From assembly GCA_965195225.1 (NCBI GenBank), contig CBDAFL010000050.1:37055-101054 (forward strand): 64,000 bases of DNA. The letters are read 5' to 3'. The stretch is from JAHIKV01 sp965195225 (GTDB lineage Bacteria; Planctomycetota; Planctomycetia; Pirellulales; Thermoguttaceae). The position numbers and the translations under genes were made by a program. Below are positions 47,786-56,270 of this stretch, piece by piece. The notes beneath the pieces were generated by a model. It was not told the DNA's origin, ran no database searches, and saw nothing but the letters and a program-made list of their open reading frames with translations. The stretch's first letter is position 1. Each line of letters begins with the position of its first letter.

Positions 47786-49561
47786 ATGGGTCCCAATGCT
47801 ATTGATTGGCTGATTATTGTTGCTTACATGGTTACGGCTCTTGTCGTCGGAGTTTGGGCCGCACGTCGCGCGGGCAGCAGCTCCTCGGAGTTCTTTCTTT
47901 CCGGTCGGAACATGCCTTGGTGGTTGCTCGGCGTTTCAATGGTGGCCACCACGTTTTCGTCAGATACGCCGAACCTCGTGACCGATATCGTTCGCCAAAA
48001 CGGCGTTGCCGGAAACTGGCTATGGTGGGCGTTTTTGCTTACCGGCATGCTCACCGTCTTCGTCTATGCCAAGCTGTGGCGTCGCTCCGGCGTGATGACC
48101 GATATCGAGTTCTATGAACTTCGCTACAGCGGTCGCGCAGCCGCATTTTTGCGAGGCTTTCGGGCAATTTACCTGGGAGTCTTCTTCAATGTCCTGATTA
48201 TGGCATCGGTTACTTTGGCAGCGATCAAGATCGGCGGCACAATGCTCGGACTGACTCCGATTCAAACCATCCTCATCGCCGGCAGCGTGACAGTAGTGTA
48301 CAGTATGCTCGGCGGCCTGACCGGTGTTTTGCTCACCGATTTCCTGCTGTTTATTATGGCAATGGTCGGGTCGGTGGCGGCGGCCGTAGTTTCCTTGGGC
48401 CTCGAACCGGTCGGTGGGCTGGCCGGGCTGATGTCGAACGAGGCCATTCAAACCAAGCTCTCGATCTTGCCCGACTTCAATAATACAGACTTGCTCGTTT
48501 CGGTATTCATTATCCCATTGGCCGTACAGTGGTGGAGCGTGTGGTATCCCGGTGCGGAGCCTGGCGGCGGCGGATACATAGCACAGCGAATGCTGGCCGC
48601 GAAGAACGAAGTGCATGCCACCGGCGCCACTTTGCTGTTTAACGTGGCACATTACGCATTGCGACCTTGGCCGTGGATTCTCGTCGCCCTGTGCTCGCTG
48701 GTGGTGTTTCCCGACCTTCAATCGCTTCAGGCGGCATTTCCAGACATGGACCCCGGCAAGGTAAGGAACGATATGGCATATCCGGCCATGCTAACGTTTC
48801 TGCCGCACGGGCTGATGGGTATGGTGCTGGCGTCGTTAATTGCGGCCTACATGTCGACCATCTCCACGCACCTGAACTGGGGCTCTTCCTATGTGGTCAA
48901 CGACTTCCACAAGCGATTCATACGTCCCAACGCAAGCGAAAAGGAACTGGTACTGGTGGGGCGAATCTCCACGCTGATCTTGATGATCCTTGCCAGCACT
49001 TTGGCTTTGTGGCTTAGTAACTCGCTCCAAGCGTTTAATATCATGTTGCAAGTTGGGGCCGGCACAGGGCTGCTGTTCATTCTGCGGTGGTTCTGGTGGC
49101 GAATCAACGCTTTCAGCGAGCTTGCCGCAATGGTCGTTTCGTTCGTCGTCGCAATCTACTTCCAGTTTTTCGCGCCGCCGGATATCGCCAATTGGGTAAA
49201 GCTCCTTACCGGCGTGGGCGTTACTACCGTGGCATGGTTGCTCGTCACCGCATTAACCCGGCCGACCGACGAGGCGACGCTGCGCCGTTTCTGCCGGTTG
49301 ATTAACCCCGGCGGACCGGGCTGGCGCGCCGTGCTGCTTCAGGCAGAGGCGGACGGCGAAATGATCGAAGGCACCGATCAGAAATGGAATGTGCCGATGG
49401 GAATCCTTTGCATGGTCGTTGGTTGCTTGGCCGTTTACAGTACACTGTTCGCCACCGGATTCTGGATATACTCCAACCACATGCCGGCGATCATATTAAC
49501 ATGCGTGGCGGTTGTATCGAGCGTGTTCCTGATGATGACTTGGCGACGCGTCAACGCCTGA
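47786..49561 (+). CDS. Sodium:solute symporter (SSS family)
   Basis: 591 residues from ATG 47786, AAGGAAAG upstream; ATG 47768 is also in frame. About 13-14 membrane helices. Family features: AARRAGSSSSEFFLSGRNMP WW, STFSSDTPN-like VSMVATTFSSDTPNLVTDIV, LGGLTGVLLTDFLLF and PHGLMGMVLASLIAAYMSTI STHLNWGSSY with the conserved Ser/Thr sodium site. Such porters take up sugars, amino acids or carboxylates; the closest subgroup cannot be assigned. Convergent to a URO-D-like gene, which may serve the same pathway. Confidence 0.9.
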   Translation: MGPNAIDWLIIVAYMVTALVVGVWAARRAGSSSSEFFLSGRNMPWWLLGVSMVATTFSSDTPNLVTDIVRQNGVAGNWLWWAFLLTGMLTVFVYAKLWRRSGVMTDIEFYELRYSGRAAAFLRGFRAIYLGVFFNVLIMASVTLAAIKIGGTMLGLTPIQTILIAGSVTVVYSMLGGLTGVLLTDFLLFIMAMVGSVAAAVVSLGLEPVGGLAGLMSNEAIQTKLSILPDFNNTDLLVSVFIIPLAVQWWSVWYPGAEPGGGGYIAQRMLAAKNEVHATGATLLFNVAHYALRPWPWILVALCSLVVFPDLQSLQAAFPDMDPGKVRNDMAYPAMLTFLPHGLMGMVLASLIAAYMSTISTHLNWGSSYVVNDFHKRFIRPNASEKELVLVGRISTLILMILASTLALWLSNSLQAFNIMLQVGAGTGLLFILRWFWWRINAFSELAAMVVSFVVAIYFQFFAPPDIANWVKLLTGVGVTTVAWLLVTALTRPTDEATLRRFCRLINPGGPGWRAVLLQAEADGEMIEGTDQKWNVPMGILCMVVGCLAVYSTLFATGFWIYSNHMPAIILTCVAVVSSVFLMMTWRRVNA

Positions 49562-49587
49562 GTATGGCGGGCACAGCCCGCCATACT
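49561..49587. terminator. Bidirectional hairpin between convergent genes
   Basis: AGTATGGCGGGC, ACA, GCCCGCCATACT, a perfect 12-bp stem. The left end overlaps the last base of the symporter stop and the right end overlaps the stop of the leftward gene. Confidence 0.7.
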
Positions 49588-50674
49588 ATGCGCGGTACGA
49601 GCGAACCTTTTCCATTAGGCGGTTTGCCACATTGATGCTCGGGACATTTTTGACCTCATATATTACCCCGCCGGGCAGATCGTGGTTTTCGAGCCGCTCG
49701 ACGAATGCGTTATATTCGGCGAACAATGTAAGCGGGACGCCGCCGGTTTTAGTCTTAAATTTGGGCAGCTCGTCGAAAGCCAATGGGATACCCAGATCGT
49801 CCAACAGCAGAATCGCCTTGAGTCCCTTGATCGTGGCGGCTGTTTCAAGCAGGTGGCGGCCGTTGCCGTGAATGTGGACCACTCCGCCGTCGAAATGCTC
49901 GATAATTCGTTCGGCTGGCTCGCGCCCCCACTGCTCGAAAAACGCCACCGATGCCATGTGGTACGGATCGAGGCTTTCCGAGACGATCCGGCCGGGAATC
50001 CACTGGCCGAAGTTGCTCAGCGTACCGCCTTGGAAAGTTCCGACAGTGTCGAAAAACGTCTCGTGAACCTTCACGTTCAAATCGAAAGCGAAGTCGATCG
50101 CCTTGCGTACCATCTCCGGGTTCTCGTCGGTACTAAGATACGTGTCGGTTGCCCCGATCAACTCGAAGACGAAGTTCAGCGCGTCGATCAGAATGAAATG
50201 GCTGATCCCCCATTTACCCGCACTTGCCTCGGCGAATATCTCCATCTGTTTGAGATATCGCTGCCACCATGGGTGCGACTCGTCGAACTTTAGCGCGTCG
50301 TACTCCGACCAATCGCTAAGCAGCGGCGGTACCATCGACGATATCCAACCGATATCCGGATGGACCATGAACCGTACTTCGCCGCCGAGCAGCCCTCCGT
50401 AAAGCCCTTGGTCGAACTCGCTGAGGTATGCTCTCGGCATCGAGTCGTCTTCCAGTGCCACACGTTCCGCGAAGAAAGTATCCCAGAATTCGGCCCTGGC
50501 AACGGGATCGGGGTACTCACACTCGTGGTGCGGATATTGCTGTTTGAACCGCTCGATCGCCGCACTGGGTACATCCATGACCGCAAAGATGCGATCGCCG
50601 GCCTGCCGTTCGTACAGCGAGCGGAGCCTTGCCATTACTTCTTCGGCGTTGGGTTTGTAATCGAATAGGCTCAT
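49586..50674 (-). CDS. URO-D superfamily protein
   Basis: 362 residues from ATG 50674. It has the (beta-alpha)8 layout of uroporphyrinogen decarboxylase-like proteins: VRFMVHPDIGWISSMVPPLL, LIDALNFVFELIGATDTYLS, SNFGQWIPGRIVSESLDPYH MASVAFFEQW and GGVVHIHGNGRHLLETAATI. These are not the heme enzymes: the N-terminal PxWxMRQAGRY substrate motif is absent. Members of this group include corrinoid methyltransferases and sugar-pathway proteins found next to transporters. The reaction is unknown. Confidence 0.8.
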   Translation of the reverse strand: MSLFDYKPNAEEVMARLRSLYERQAGDRIFAVMDVPSAAIERFKQQYPHHECEYPDPVARAEFWDTFFAERVALEDDSMPRAYLSEFDQGLYGGLLGGEVRFMVHPDIGWISSMVPPLLSDWSEYDALKFDESHPWWQRYLKQMEIFAEASAGKWGISHFILIDALNFVFELIGATDTYLSTDENPEMVRKAIDFAFDLNVKVHETFFDTVGTFQGGTLSNFGQWIPGRIVSESLDPYHMASVAFFEQWGREPAERIIEHFDGGVVHIHGNGRHLLETAATIKGLKAILLLDDLGIPLAFDELPKFKTKTGGVPLTLFAEYNAFVERLENHDLPGGVIYEVKNVPSINVANRLMEKVRSYRA

Positions 50675-50727
50675 CGGATTAAAGGATTAAAGGGAGGATT
50701 AAAGGGGTCGGGAGTCTTTATTTCGGC

Positions 50728-51030
50728 TCAACCCGGAACGCGGCCGGGCCGACGGCCTTCGCGACGCAGGAAGTCGGTCAACTTATGGGCGGCGATGGAG
50801 AACAAATATCCTTCCAGCGGCCGACGCTGGTCGACGTTCGGCAGGCTGGTCAGGAAACCGATGAACGTCTCTTGCACGATGTCCTCGGCCGCCGCCCGAC
50901 GGCGCGTGCGGCCCTCGACGTAGGCCAGCAGCCGCCCCTCGAACCGCCCGATCAATTCGTTCCACGCCTCGGCGTTCCGCCGGCGGATGCGGCTGACCAG
51001 CGATGCGTCGGCTTGATCGGGTGATGACAT
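50728..51030 (-). pseudogene. Truncated second copy of the ECF sigma gene
   Basis: 100 codons. The first about 93 residues equal the intact sigma factor with four substitutions seen by eye (for example Asp19Asn, Thr23Asn, Val37Ile, Phe46Val), covering region 2. Then the sequence departs after FLRREGRRP and ends with GRVPG and a stop, so region 4 and the linker are missing. Start codon and upstream sequence are kept. It could still make a region 2 fragment, but has no DNA-recognition part for the -35. Confidence 0.85.
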
Positions 51031-51097
51031 GGGAAAACAGCTAAGACATTCCGGGAATTGCCCCGCAAAAACAGTTATTTAACCCCGAGTGAATACA
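50747..51097. repeat. Direct repeat, second copy
   Basis: The counterpart of 46849-47193, 3.9 kb away, same orientation. It includes the region upstream of the start (AAGACATTCCGGGAATTG and a decayed family A palindrome, TTTAACCCCGAGTGAATACA). Both copies together flank the symporter and the URO-D-like gene. Confidence 0.85.
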
Positions 51098-51136
51098 GCA
51101 ACGTAGGGTGTGTCCGCGACACACCTGATTTTTTGA

Positions 51137-51958
51137 TCACAGTTTTACCTCGGTGTCGGCCAAGATCGTCGCCACCAAGGCGATGTCGGCCCGGCTGGTC
51201 ATGTCGAGCACGGGCAGACGGACCTTCAACGCGTGGAACGTTTCGCCCAACACGTGGATGGTGTGGCCGACGGCGTCGGGAATCTCGAACTCGCCGCGGG
51301 GCGAGGGCTTGATTGCCCGGCACGCCTCGAAAATCGACGGGCCGAACCGCCAGCAGTTCATGCTCACCCAGAGTGGGCGAGGCAGGGCGGCCAGCGCGGC
51401 GTCGTCGGGTTTCTCGACGATCCCCTCCAGGTTTCCCTGGGCGTCGATCCTTGCCACTGCAAGCCGTTTGATCCGGTCTTCGGTCACATTGCCGGCCAAC
51501 ATGGCGTCGCGCTCGAACAGCGCCGCGGCGCAGCCCGGCTGCTCGCGCAACCCCCTCAGCGCCTCGGCCGGATAGTAGTTGTCCGAATTGATTACCGCGA
51601 AGTGTTCTCCGTCGGCGAACGCTTCCGCCGCGGCCACGGCGTCGGCCGTACCCTTCGGCTCGGCCTGATCGGCGAAGACAACGTCCAGCCTTTGGGTGGC
51701 AATTTCTTCGCCATAATACTTGCGGAGTGCTTCCTGCTCTGGTCCGACCACCAAGCAGGCATGGCGATAACCGGCGTCCGCGGCGGCAGAGAGCACATAA
51801 TCGAGGAACGGCCGTCCGATGGGGATCAGGGCCTTCACGCCGGTGTCGGCCATGGCCGACTGCTGGCCGTCGATGCCAGCCGCGTCGTCGTCGCGACGCA
51901 TGCGAGTTCCAAGCCCACGGGCCAGAATGACGATTTTGTCCATTTGTTGTTTCATCAT
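51137..51958 (-). CDS. Sugar nucleotidyltransferase
   Basis: About 273 residues if the ATG at 51958 is used; ATG 51955 and 51943 (MDKIVILARGLGTRM) are in frame too. IVILARGLGTRMRR is the nucleotide-binding G-x-G-T-R motif with Arg in place of the usual second Gly, and KALIPIGRPFLDYVLSAAAD is the sugar-phosphate side. HFAVINSDNYYP includes the metal-binding Asp of the SDN pair. VEKPDD precedes the usual acceptor part. It belongs to the glucose-1-phosphate thymidylyl/uridylyltransferase superfamily, but the sugar cannot be assigned. Upstream is a family B-like repeat. Distinct from glgC. Confidence 0.85.
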   Translation of the reverse strand: MMKQQMDKIVILARGLGTRMRRDDDAAGIDGQQSAMADTGVKALIPIGRPFLDYVLSAAADAGYRHACLVVGPEQEALRKYYGEEIATQRLDVVFADQAEPKGTADAVAAAEAFADGEHFAVINSDNYYPAEALRGLREQPGCAAALFERDAMLAGNVTEDRIKRLAVARIDAQGNLEGIVEKPDDAALAALPRPLWVSMNCWRFGPSIFEACRAIKPSPRGEFEIPDAVGHTIHVLGETFHALKVRLPVLDMTSRADIALVATILADTEVKL

Positions 51959-51998
51959 GGTCGGTATTATTGCCGCGAAGGGACCGGATGCCAAGAGG

Positions 51999-52097
51999 TT
52001 TGCTATTGGACCGGGTGTCATGGGTAAGTACGTAGGGTGGGGCTGCGCTTTGCTTGACCCACCCTACACGGGCTTTCCCGCAACAGCAATTGAGATG
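51999..52097. repeat. Mosaic palindromic element (family B scaffold with family E insert)
   Basis: GCTATTGGACCGGGTGTCAT GGGTAAGTACG, then GTAGGGTGGGGCTGCGCTTT GCTTGACCCACCCTAC, then CCCGCAACAGCAATTGAGA. The first block equals 34192-34222 almost exactly, the middle is the family E arm in a hairpin, and the end is a family B terminus. Confidence 0.6.
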
Positions 52098-52284
52098 TCT
52101 GCTTCCCGATGCGGAAAGTCAGGAAAACGGCATGGCCGCTGGTAATCTGCGGCAACCAGGGGGACGCTGCCGGTTTTTCTGGCTTTGACGAAAGTTCCGG
52201 TCCGGCAAATTCCGATATCTTTCTCATCCACATTTCACCCGTGGAAGCTCCGTGGATATACCCCCCTGTTAGGAGGCTGCGATA

Positions 52285-53607
52285 ATGAGCCTGACCAGTA
52301 TACGGCCTGTTGGAATCCTGCTTTTTGGACTGGCGATTTGGGCCGTCGGCCATAGCGCTAGAGCAGAGACCTGGAAGGCCGCCTCGGATACCTCAAAGGC
52401 CGTCACGGTTGATAATGGCTCGTCGGCATCGCTCAATTGGCAACGGCGAGTGTTGAAACGGCCCGTAACGGCGCAAAAACCGGTAGTCAGCCAATCGACC
52501 GAGTCGCGTCCCGCCGACCGTTCCTACCGATCCGCGCGGCGTCAGTCATACGACATTGGACCTTTCGACACGGCACAGACGCGAGATCCGGCGTACTCGA
52601 ACCGGCATCGGGCCAGGCTGGTCAGCAACGGGAAACCGGAAGTGATTCCTCCCGGGGAAATGCAGTACGAGCCGATCGCCGAGCACGGCGTCTTCGCGGG
52701 CGGGGACTGTGGCGGGGGTGGCGACTGCGGACCGGGCGGCGGACCGACTTGCGGATCGATATGCGGACCGGGCAGCGGCGAATGCTTCGATTTCGGCTAC
52801 GAGGTTTTCGACGGCCGTTGCAACTGGTGGATCAGAAACCTGACGCTCTTCTTCGGCGGACAGGGATTCAAGGGACCGGTCGATTGGGGTACCAACGGCA
52901 ACTATGGAATCAGCGAAGGCCTGGGCGTTTCCGGTCCGCTCGGCGATCCATGGGGATGCGGATACCAGATGGGCGCCAGATTCGTGCAAAGCAATTTTGC
53001 GGGACTACAGGCCGCCGTGCCGGGCACCGACAGGTCGCAGTACTTCGTCACCGCGGGTATCTTCCGCCGCGAGCTTTGCCGCGGGGTGCAGTGGGGCGTG
53101 GTCTGGGATTACATGCACGACCGATACTACGATACGTTCAACCTGAATCAACTCCGCGCCGATATCGGCTTTGTGATCGACGACGTGCATGAGGTCGGCT
53201 TTTTGGGCGCGTTCGGGATTAGCACGGACACGTACAATTTCGGCAACTTCAGGAACATTGAGTTGGATCCGACCGACATGTTCGCGTTCTATTTCCGACG
53301 CAATTTCGAGAACGGCGGAGATGGACGGATTTGGGGAGGCGGCACCGGGCGCGGCGACGGTCTGGTCGGAGCGGACATCTGGATGCCGTTGGGTCGGGGG
53401 TTCGCCCTGCAAAATATCATCAACTACAAGATACCCAGAGAAGGCCGGGCCGGAGGCGTAGCTAACGCCGACGAGTCCTGGGGACTCACGATGCAGTTGG
53501 TCTGGTATCCGGGCAAGTCGGCGCTCGCCCAACGACGCAATCCGTACCGTCCGGTGATGAACATAGCCGACAACTCGCTCTTCATGGTCGATCAGATCAT
53601 CCGCTAG
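52285..53607 (+). CDS. Secreted, probably outer-membrane barrel protein (DUF6666-like)
   Basis: 440 residues from ATG 52285, with TAGGAGG 8 nt upstream. Signal peptide: SIRPVGILLFGLAIWAVGHS ARA. Residues about 25-130 are polar and disordered-looking; at about 135-165 there is a Gly/Cys-rich insert (GGDCGGGGDCGPGGGPTCGS). From about 170 on, alternating aromatic strands appear (LTLFFGGQGFKGPV, GCGYQMGARFVQSNFAGLQA, SQYFVTAGIFRRELC, QWGVVWDYMHDRYYDTF, WGLTMQLVWYPGKSA) typical of a beta-barrel. Similar planctomycete proteins are grouped as DUF6666, as far as I recall. Function unknown. Confidence 0.75.
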   Translation: MSLTSIRPVGILLFGLAIWAVGHSARAETWKAASDTSKAVTVDNGSSASLNWQRRVLKRPVTAQKPVVSQSTESRPADRSYRSARRQSYDIGPFDTAQTRDPAYSNRHRARLVSNGKPEVIPPGEMQYEPIAEHGVFAGGDCGGGGDCGPGGGPTCGSICGPGSGECFDFGYEVFDGRCNWWIRNLTLFFGGQGFKGPVDWGTNGNYGISEGLGVSGPLGDPWGCGYQMGARFVQSNFAGLQAAVPGTDRSQYFVTAGIFRRELCRGVQWGVVWDYMHDRYYDTFNLNQLRADIGFVIDDVHEVGFLGAFGISTDTYNFGNFRNIELDPTDMFAFYFRRNFENGGDGRIWGGGTGRGDGLVGADIWMPLGRGFALQNIINYKIPREGRAGGVANADESWGLTMQLVWYPGKSALAQRRNPYRPVMNIADNSLFMVDQIIR

Positions 53608-53635
53608 TACGCCGACGCAGCAATTTCGTCGAGTT

Positions 53636-53663
53636 GTAGGACGGATTTCCTAATCCGTCCTAC
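53636..53663. repeat. Family F palindrome, second copy
   Basis: GTAGGACGGATT-TCCT-AATCCGTCCTAC. With the loop TCCT it is the exact reverse complement of the copy at 47273-47300 (loop AGGA), so the same 28-bp unit lies in both orientations. It sits between two convergent genes. Confidence 0.85.
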
Positions 53664-53668
53664 ACGAC

Positions 53669-54847
53669 CTAGTGCATGATATTGCACTTCGGCAGGGCCT
53701 CGGCAAGTCGCTTTACCCCGGCTTCGGAAATCCTGGTTTCGCGAACATCGAGGAACCGCAGGGAGTCGAGCCTCTTGAGGTGATCGACCGCGGCGTCGGT
53801 GACGAGCGTCTGCCGCAGTTCGAGACGGGTGAGCTTTTTCAATCGGCGAAGGTGTTGCAGGGCGCCGTCGTCCACGCCCGTCTCGTTGAGCCGCAGCACG
53901 AGGAGCGTACTGGTGTCGGGCAGGTGCGCAAGTCCGGCGCCAGTCAGCGGGATGCCCCGCAGCGTAAGCCGTCGGAGAGCAACGAGGCCGCCGAGTCGCC
54001 GGAATCCCTCGTCGGTGACGCTATAGCATCGGGAAAGGCCGACCTGCTCAAGCGGCAGGCCGGCAAGGTGTGCCAGGCCCGCGTCGGTAATGGCGGCTTC
54101 GTCAATGGTCAGGTCGGTCAAAGACGCAAGTTTCTTGATGATGGCCAAGCTGTCGTCATTGATCTGATAGCCGCCCAACCGCAAGGTTTTCAGGTTCTTT
54201 AGCGGCGCGAGGCGTTTCAGGCCGGTGTTGCCCACCTGTGCGCAGCCGCGGAGATCGAGCAATTTCAACCGCGTAATTCCGGCAATCTGTTCCAGTCCGC
54301 GATCCGTGACGCCGACTTCGAGCAGGCTCAGCTTCGTGAGTTTCGGCAGCCGCTTGAGGTGTTTCAGCCCCTTGTCGGTCAACCGCGGGCTTCGCCGGAT
54401 GCTCAGCAAAACGAGGTTTGGCAGCCCGGCGAGTCTTTCCAGGCCGGCGTCGTCAAGTTGAACGTCCAGCAGGGAAAGTTCCGTCAGGCCGGCGATCAAG
54501 CTCACGTGCCGGATACCCTCTCCGGTTATCCCTCCGCCCGAGAGCTTGAGTTTCTTCAGATGCGGCAAGGCGAACAAGTGTGGAATGTCGGCGTTGGCGG
54601 CAGAGACCCGATCGCTGGCCAGATCGACTCCGGTGAGGTTGCCGGCGGCGTCGAACTCGATTTTACCTCCCAATTCGTCGATCCGACGGACCGCGGCCGC
54701 GAACCTGGGATGCAGACCTTGCACCACTTTTCCGGCGCGGATGGCGGCAACGCGGGACTTCTCGTTTGCCCTGGCGTCGGCCGCGCCGACGTGGGCCACG
54801 GAGCCGATCAGACAACACATCAAAAGCAATTGGCGTCTATTGAGCAT
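53669..54847 (-). CDS. Secreted leucine-rich repeat protein
   Basis: 392 residues from ATG 54847. Signal peptide NRRQLLLMCCLIGSVAHVGA A. Then about 12 leucine-rich repeats of 23-24 residues, of the cysteine-containing/GALA-like type: ITRLKLLDLRGCAQVGNTGL, KLTKLSLLEVGVTDRGLEQI, LRRLTLRGIPLTGAGLAHL. The repeats have the form LxxLxLxxTxITDAGLxxL. They make a curved binding surface; ligand unknown. Many such proteins occur in planctomycetes. The downstream neighbour converges on it, upstream lies an intrinsic terminator. Confidence 0.85.
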   Translation of the reverse strand: MLNRRQLLLMCCLIGSVAHVGAADARANEKSRVAAIRAGKVVQGLHPRFAAAVRRIDELGGKIEFDAAGNLTGVDLASDRVSAANADIPHLFALPHLKKLKLSGGGITGEGIRHVSLIAGLTELSLLDVQLDDAGLERLAGLPNLVLLSIRRSPRLTDKGLKHLKRLPKLTKLSLLEVGVTDRGLEQIAGITRLKLLDLRGCAQVGNTGLKRLAPLKNLKTLRLGGYQINDDSLAIIKKLASLTDLTIDEAAITDAGLAHLAGLPLEQVGLSRCYSVTDEGFRRLGGLVALRRLTLRGIPLTGAGLAHLPDTSTLLVLRLNETGVDDGALQHLRRLKKLTRLELRQTLVTDAAVDHLKRLDSLRFLDVRETRISEAGVKRLAEALPKCNIMH

Positions 54848-54867
54848 CAAAGTGATAGTGTTGCATC

Positions 54868-54900
54868 AAACGCCCCGTGACCGCAGTCGCGGGGCGTTTT
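54868..54900 (-). terminator. Rho-independent terminator between two leftward genes
   Basis: On the minus strand AAAACGCCCCG, 12 nt, CGGGGCGTTT. The flanks carry A- and T-runs, so it can end transcription of the oxidoreductase gene before the LRR gene. Confidence 0.75.
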
Positions 54901-54916
54901 ATTAATCCCTCTCCCC

Positions 54917-56176
54917 TCATATCGTCCAAGGCGGCCGCATTTCGCGGTGCATCATCTTGGCCGCCTCGGCGTCGCCCACGATGGTCGCCCGCTTGGGGTT
55001 CCAGGTGATTTTCCGCTTGGTGCGGACGGCAATGTCGCACAGCAGACTGATCGTGTCGCTGCGGACGGCGTGGTCCAGCGGACTGACCGTTGGCTCGCGC
55101 GACTTGACCGAATCGACGAAGTTCTGACGGTGGTTTGGGCTGTTGATCAGGTGTACGTCGTTGGGGCCGATCTTCGAGCGGAGTAGCGACTTTGGTTCGG
55201 CGTCGATGCCGTTGCGCCAGACACGTACCCAACCGTCGGGACCGATGAATTTCGTGGAATCGCCGCCGGGCTTGAAGGTCATCTTTACGCCGTCACCCAA
55301 CTGAAGCTTCATGTCCCAGTTGTAAACGGTATCGTAGAGACCCTCGGTCGGGATCACGCCAGTCCCCTCGATCGTCATTGGGCCGGCGAGGTCGGCGTCG
55401 CTGCCCCACACCATGATGTCCAGCGGGTGGGCGCCCCAACCGCCGAGATAACCGATCGAGTAGTCGTAGATGTAATAGGTTCCCGGCGGATGGCAACGGT
55501 CGGCCGTGTAGGGCTTCACCGGCGCCGGGCCACACCACATCTCGTAATCCAGATTGGGCGGGATCGGGACCACTTGCGTCGATCCGCCCGCGCCTCCATT
55601 GGGCGCCACAACCTCGATTGTATGCACCTTGCCGATCCGTCCGCTACGGACCAACTCGCAGCCGAAACGGCAGTGCCGTGAGAAGCTGCGCTGCTGGGTG
55701 CCGTACTGAAAAACGCGCGTGTTCTCCGTGAACACCTTCAGGCATGCGATATCCTGTTCGATGCTAACGCCAAGCGGCTTTTCCACGTAGGCGTCTTTTT
55801 TCGCCCGGGCGGCGGCAATGGCCATCGGCACGTGCCAATGGTCCGGCGTGGCAACGACTACCGCGTCGATGTCGTCGCGGGCCAGCAACTCCCGGAAGTC
55901 GCCGTACGCGGCGCCTTTGATCAATCGTGCGTAGGCTTCGCGGCGGTCTCGATAGGCGTCGGCGACGGCGACGCTTTGCGTCCCCTTGCACCGCTGGAAG
56001 CCGCGAAACAGAGTGCCTCCCTGATTGCCAACGCCGATGTGCCCCAGTGCAACCCGCTCGCTGGCTGGCGGCGTGTCGGCATTGCCCAACGCGGCCGAAG
56101 TGATGACGTCGGGCGCGGCCGCGGCTGTTGCCGTCCGTTTCAAGAAATTACGCCTGTTTATTCGGCAACCGCCCAT
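54917..56176 (-). CDS. Tat-exported Gfo/Idh/MocA family oxidoreductase
   Basis: 419 residues from ATG 56176, GGAGAAG 6 nt upstream. NRRNFLKRTATAAAAP is a Tat signal with twin arginine. The Rossmann domain follows: VALGHIGVGNQGGTLFRGF, VVVATPDHWHVPMAIAAARA and the EKPLGVS motif with its Lys (DAYVEKPLGVS). The C-terminal alpha/beta domain carries GGAGGSTQVVPIPPNLDYEM W and GGWGAHPLDIMVWG. Extracytoplasmic members with tightly held NAD(P) are numerous in planctomycetes and act on sugars or polyols. The substrate is unknown. Confidence 0.9.
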   Translation of the reverse strand: MGGCRINRRNFLKRTATAAAAPDVITSAALGNADTPPASERVALGHIGVGNQGGTLFRGFQRCKGTQSVAVADAYRDRREAYARLIKGAAYGDFRELLARDDIDAVVVATPDHWHVPMAIAAARAKKDAYVEKPLGVSIEQDIACLKVFTENTRVFQYGTQQRSFSRHCRFGCELVRSGRIGKVHTIEVVAPNGGAGGSTQVVPIPPNLDYEMWCGPAPVKPYTADRCHPPGTYYIYDYSIGYLGGWGAHPLDIMVWGSDADLAGPMTIEGTGVIPTEGLYDTVYNWDMKLQLGDGVKMTFKPGGDSTKFIGPDGWVRVWRNGIDAEPKSLLRSKIGPNDVHLINSPNHRQNFVDSVKSREPTVSPLDHAVRSDTISLLCDIAVRTKRKITWNPKRATIVGDAEAAKMMHREMRPPWTI

Positions 56177-56270
56177 TGGTCTTCTCCATTACCTCTGGGG
56201 TGTAATGAACCGTGGACCCGTAGATGTCCGCTAAAGACCATAAGCTCATCCTTGCCGCCCGTCGTGCAAT

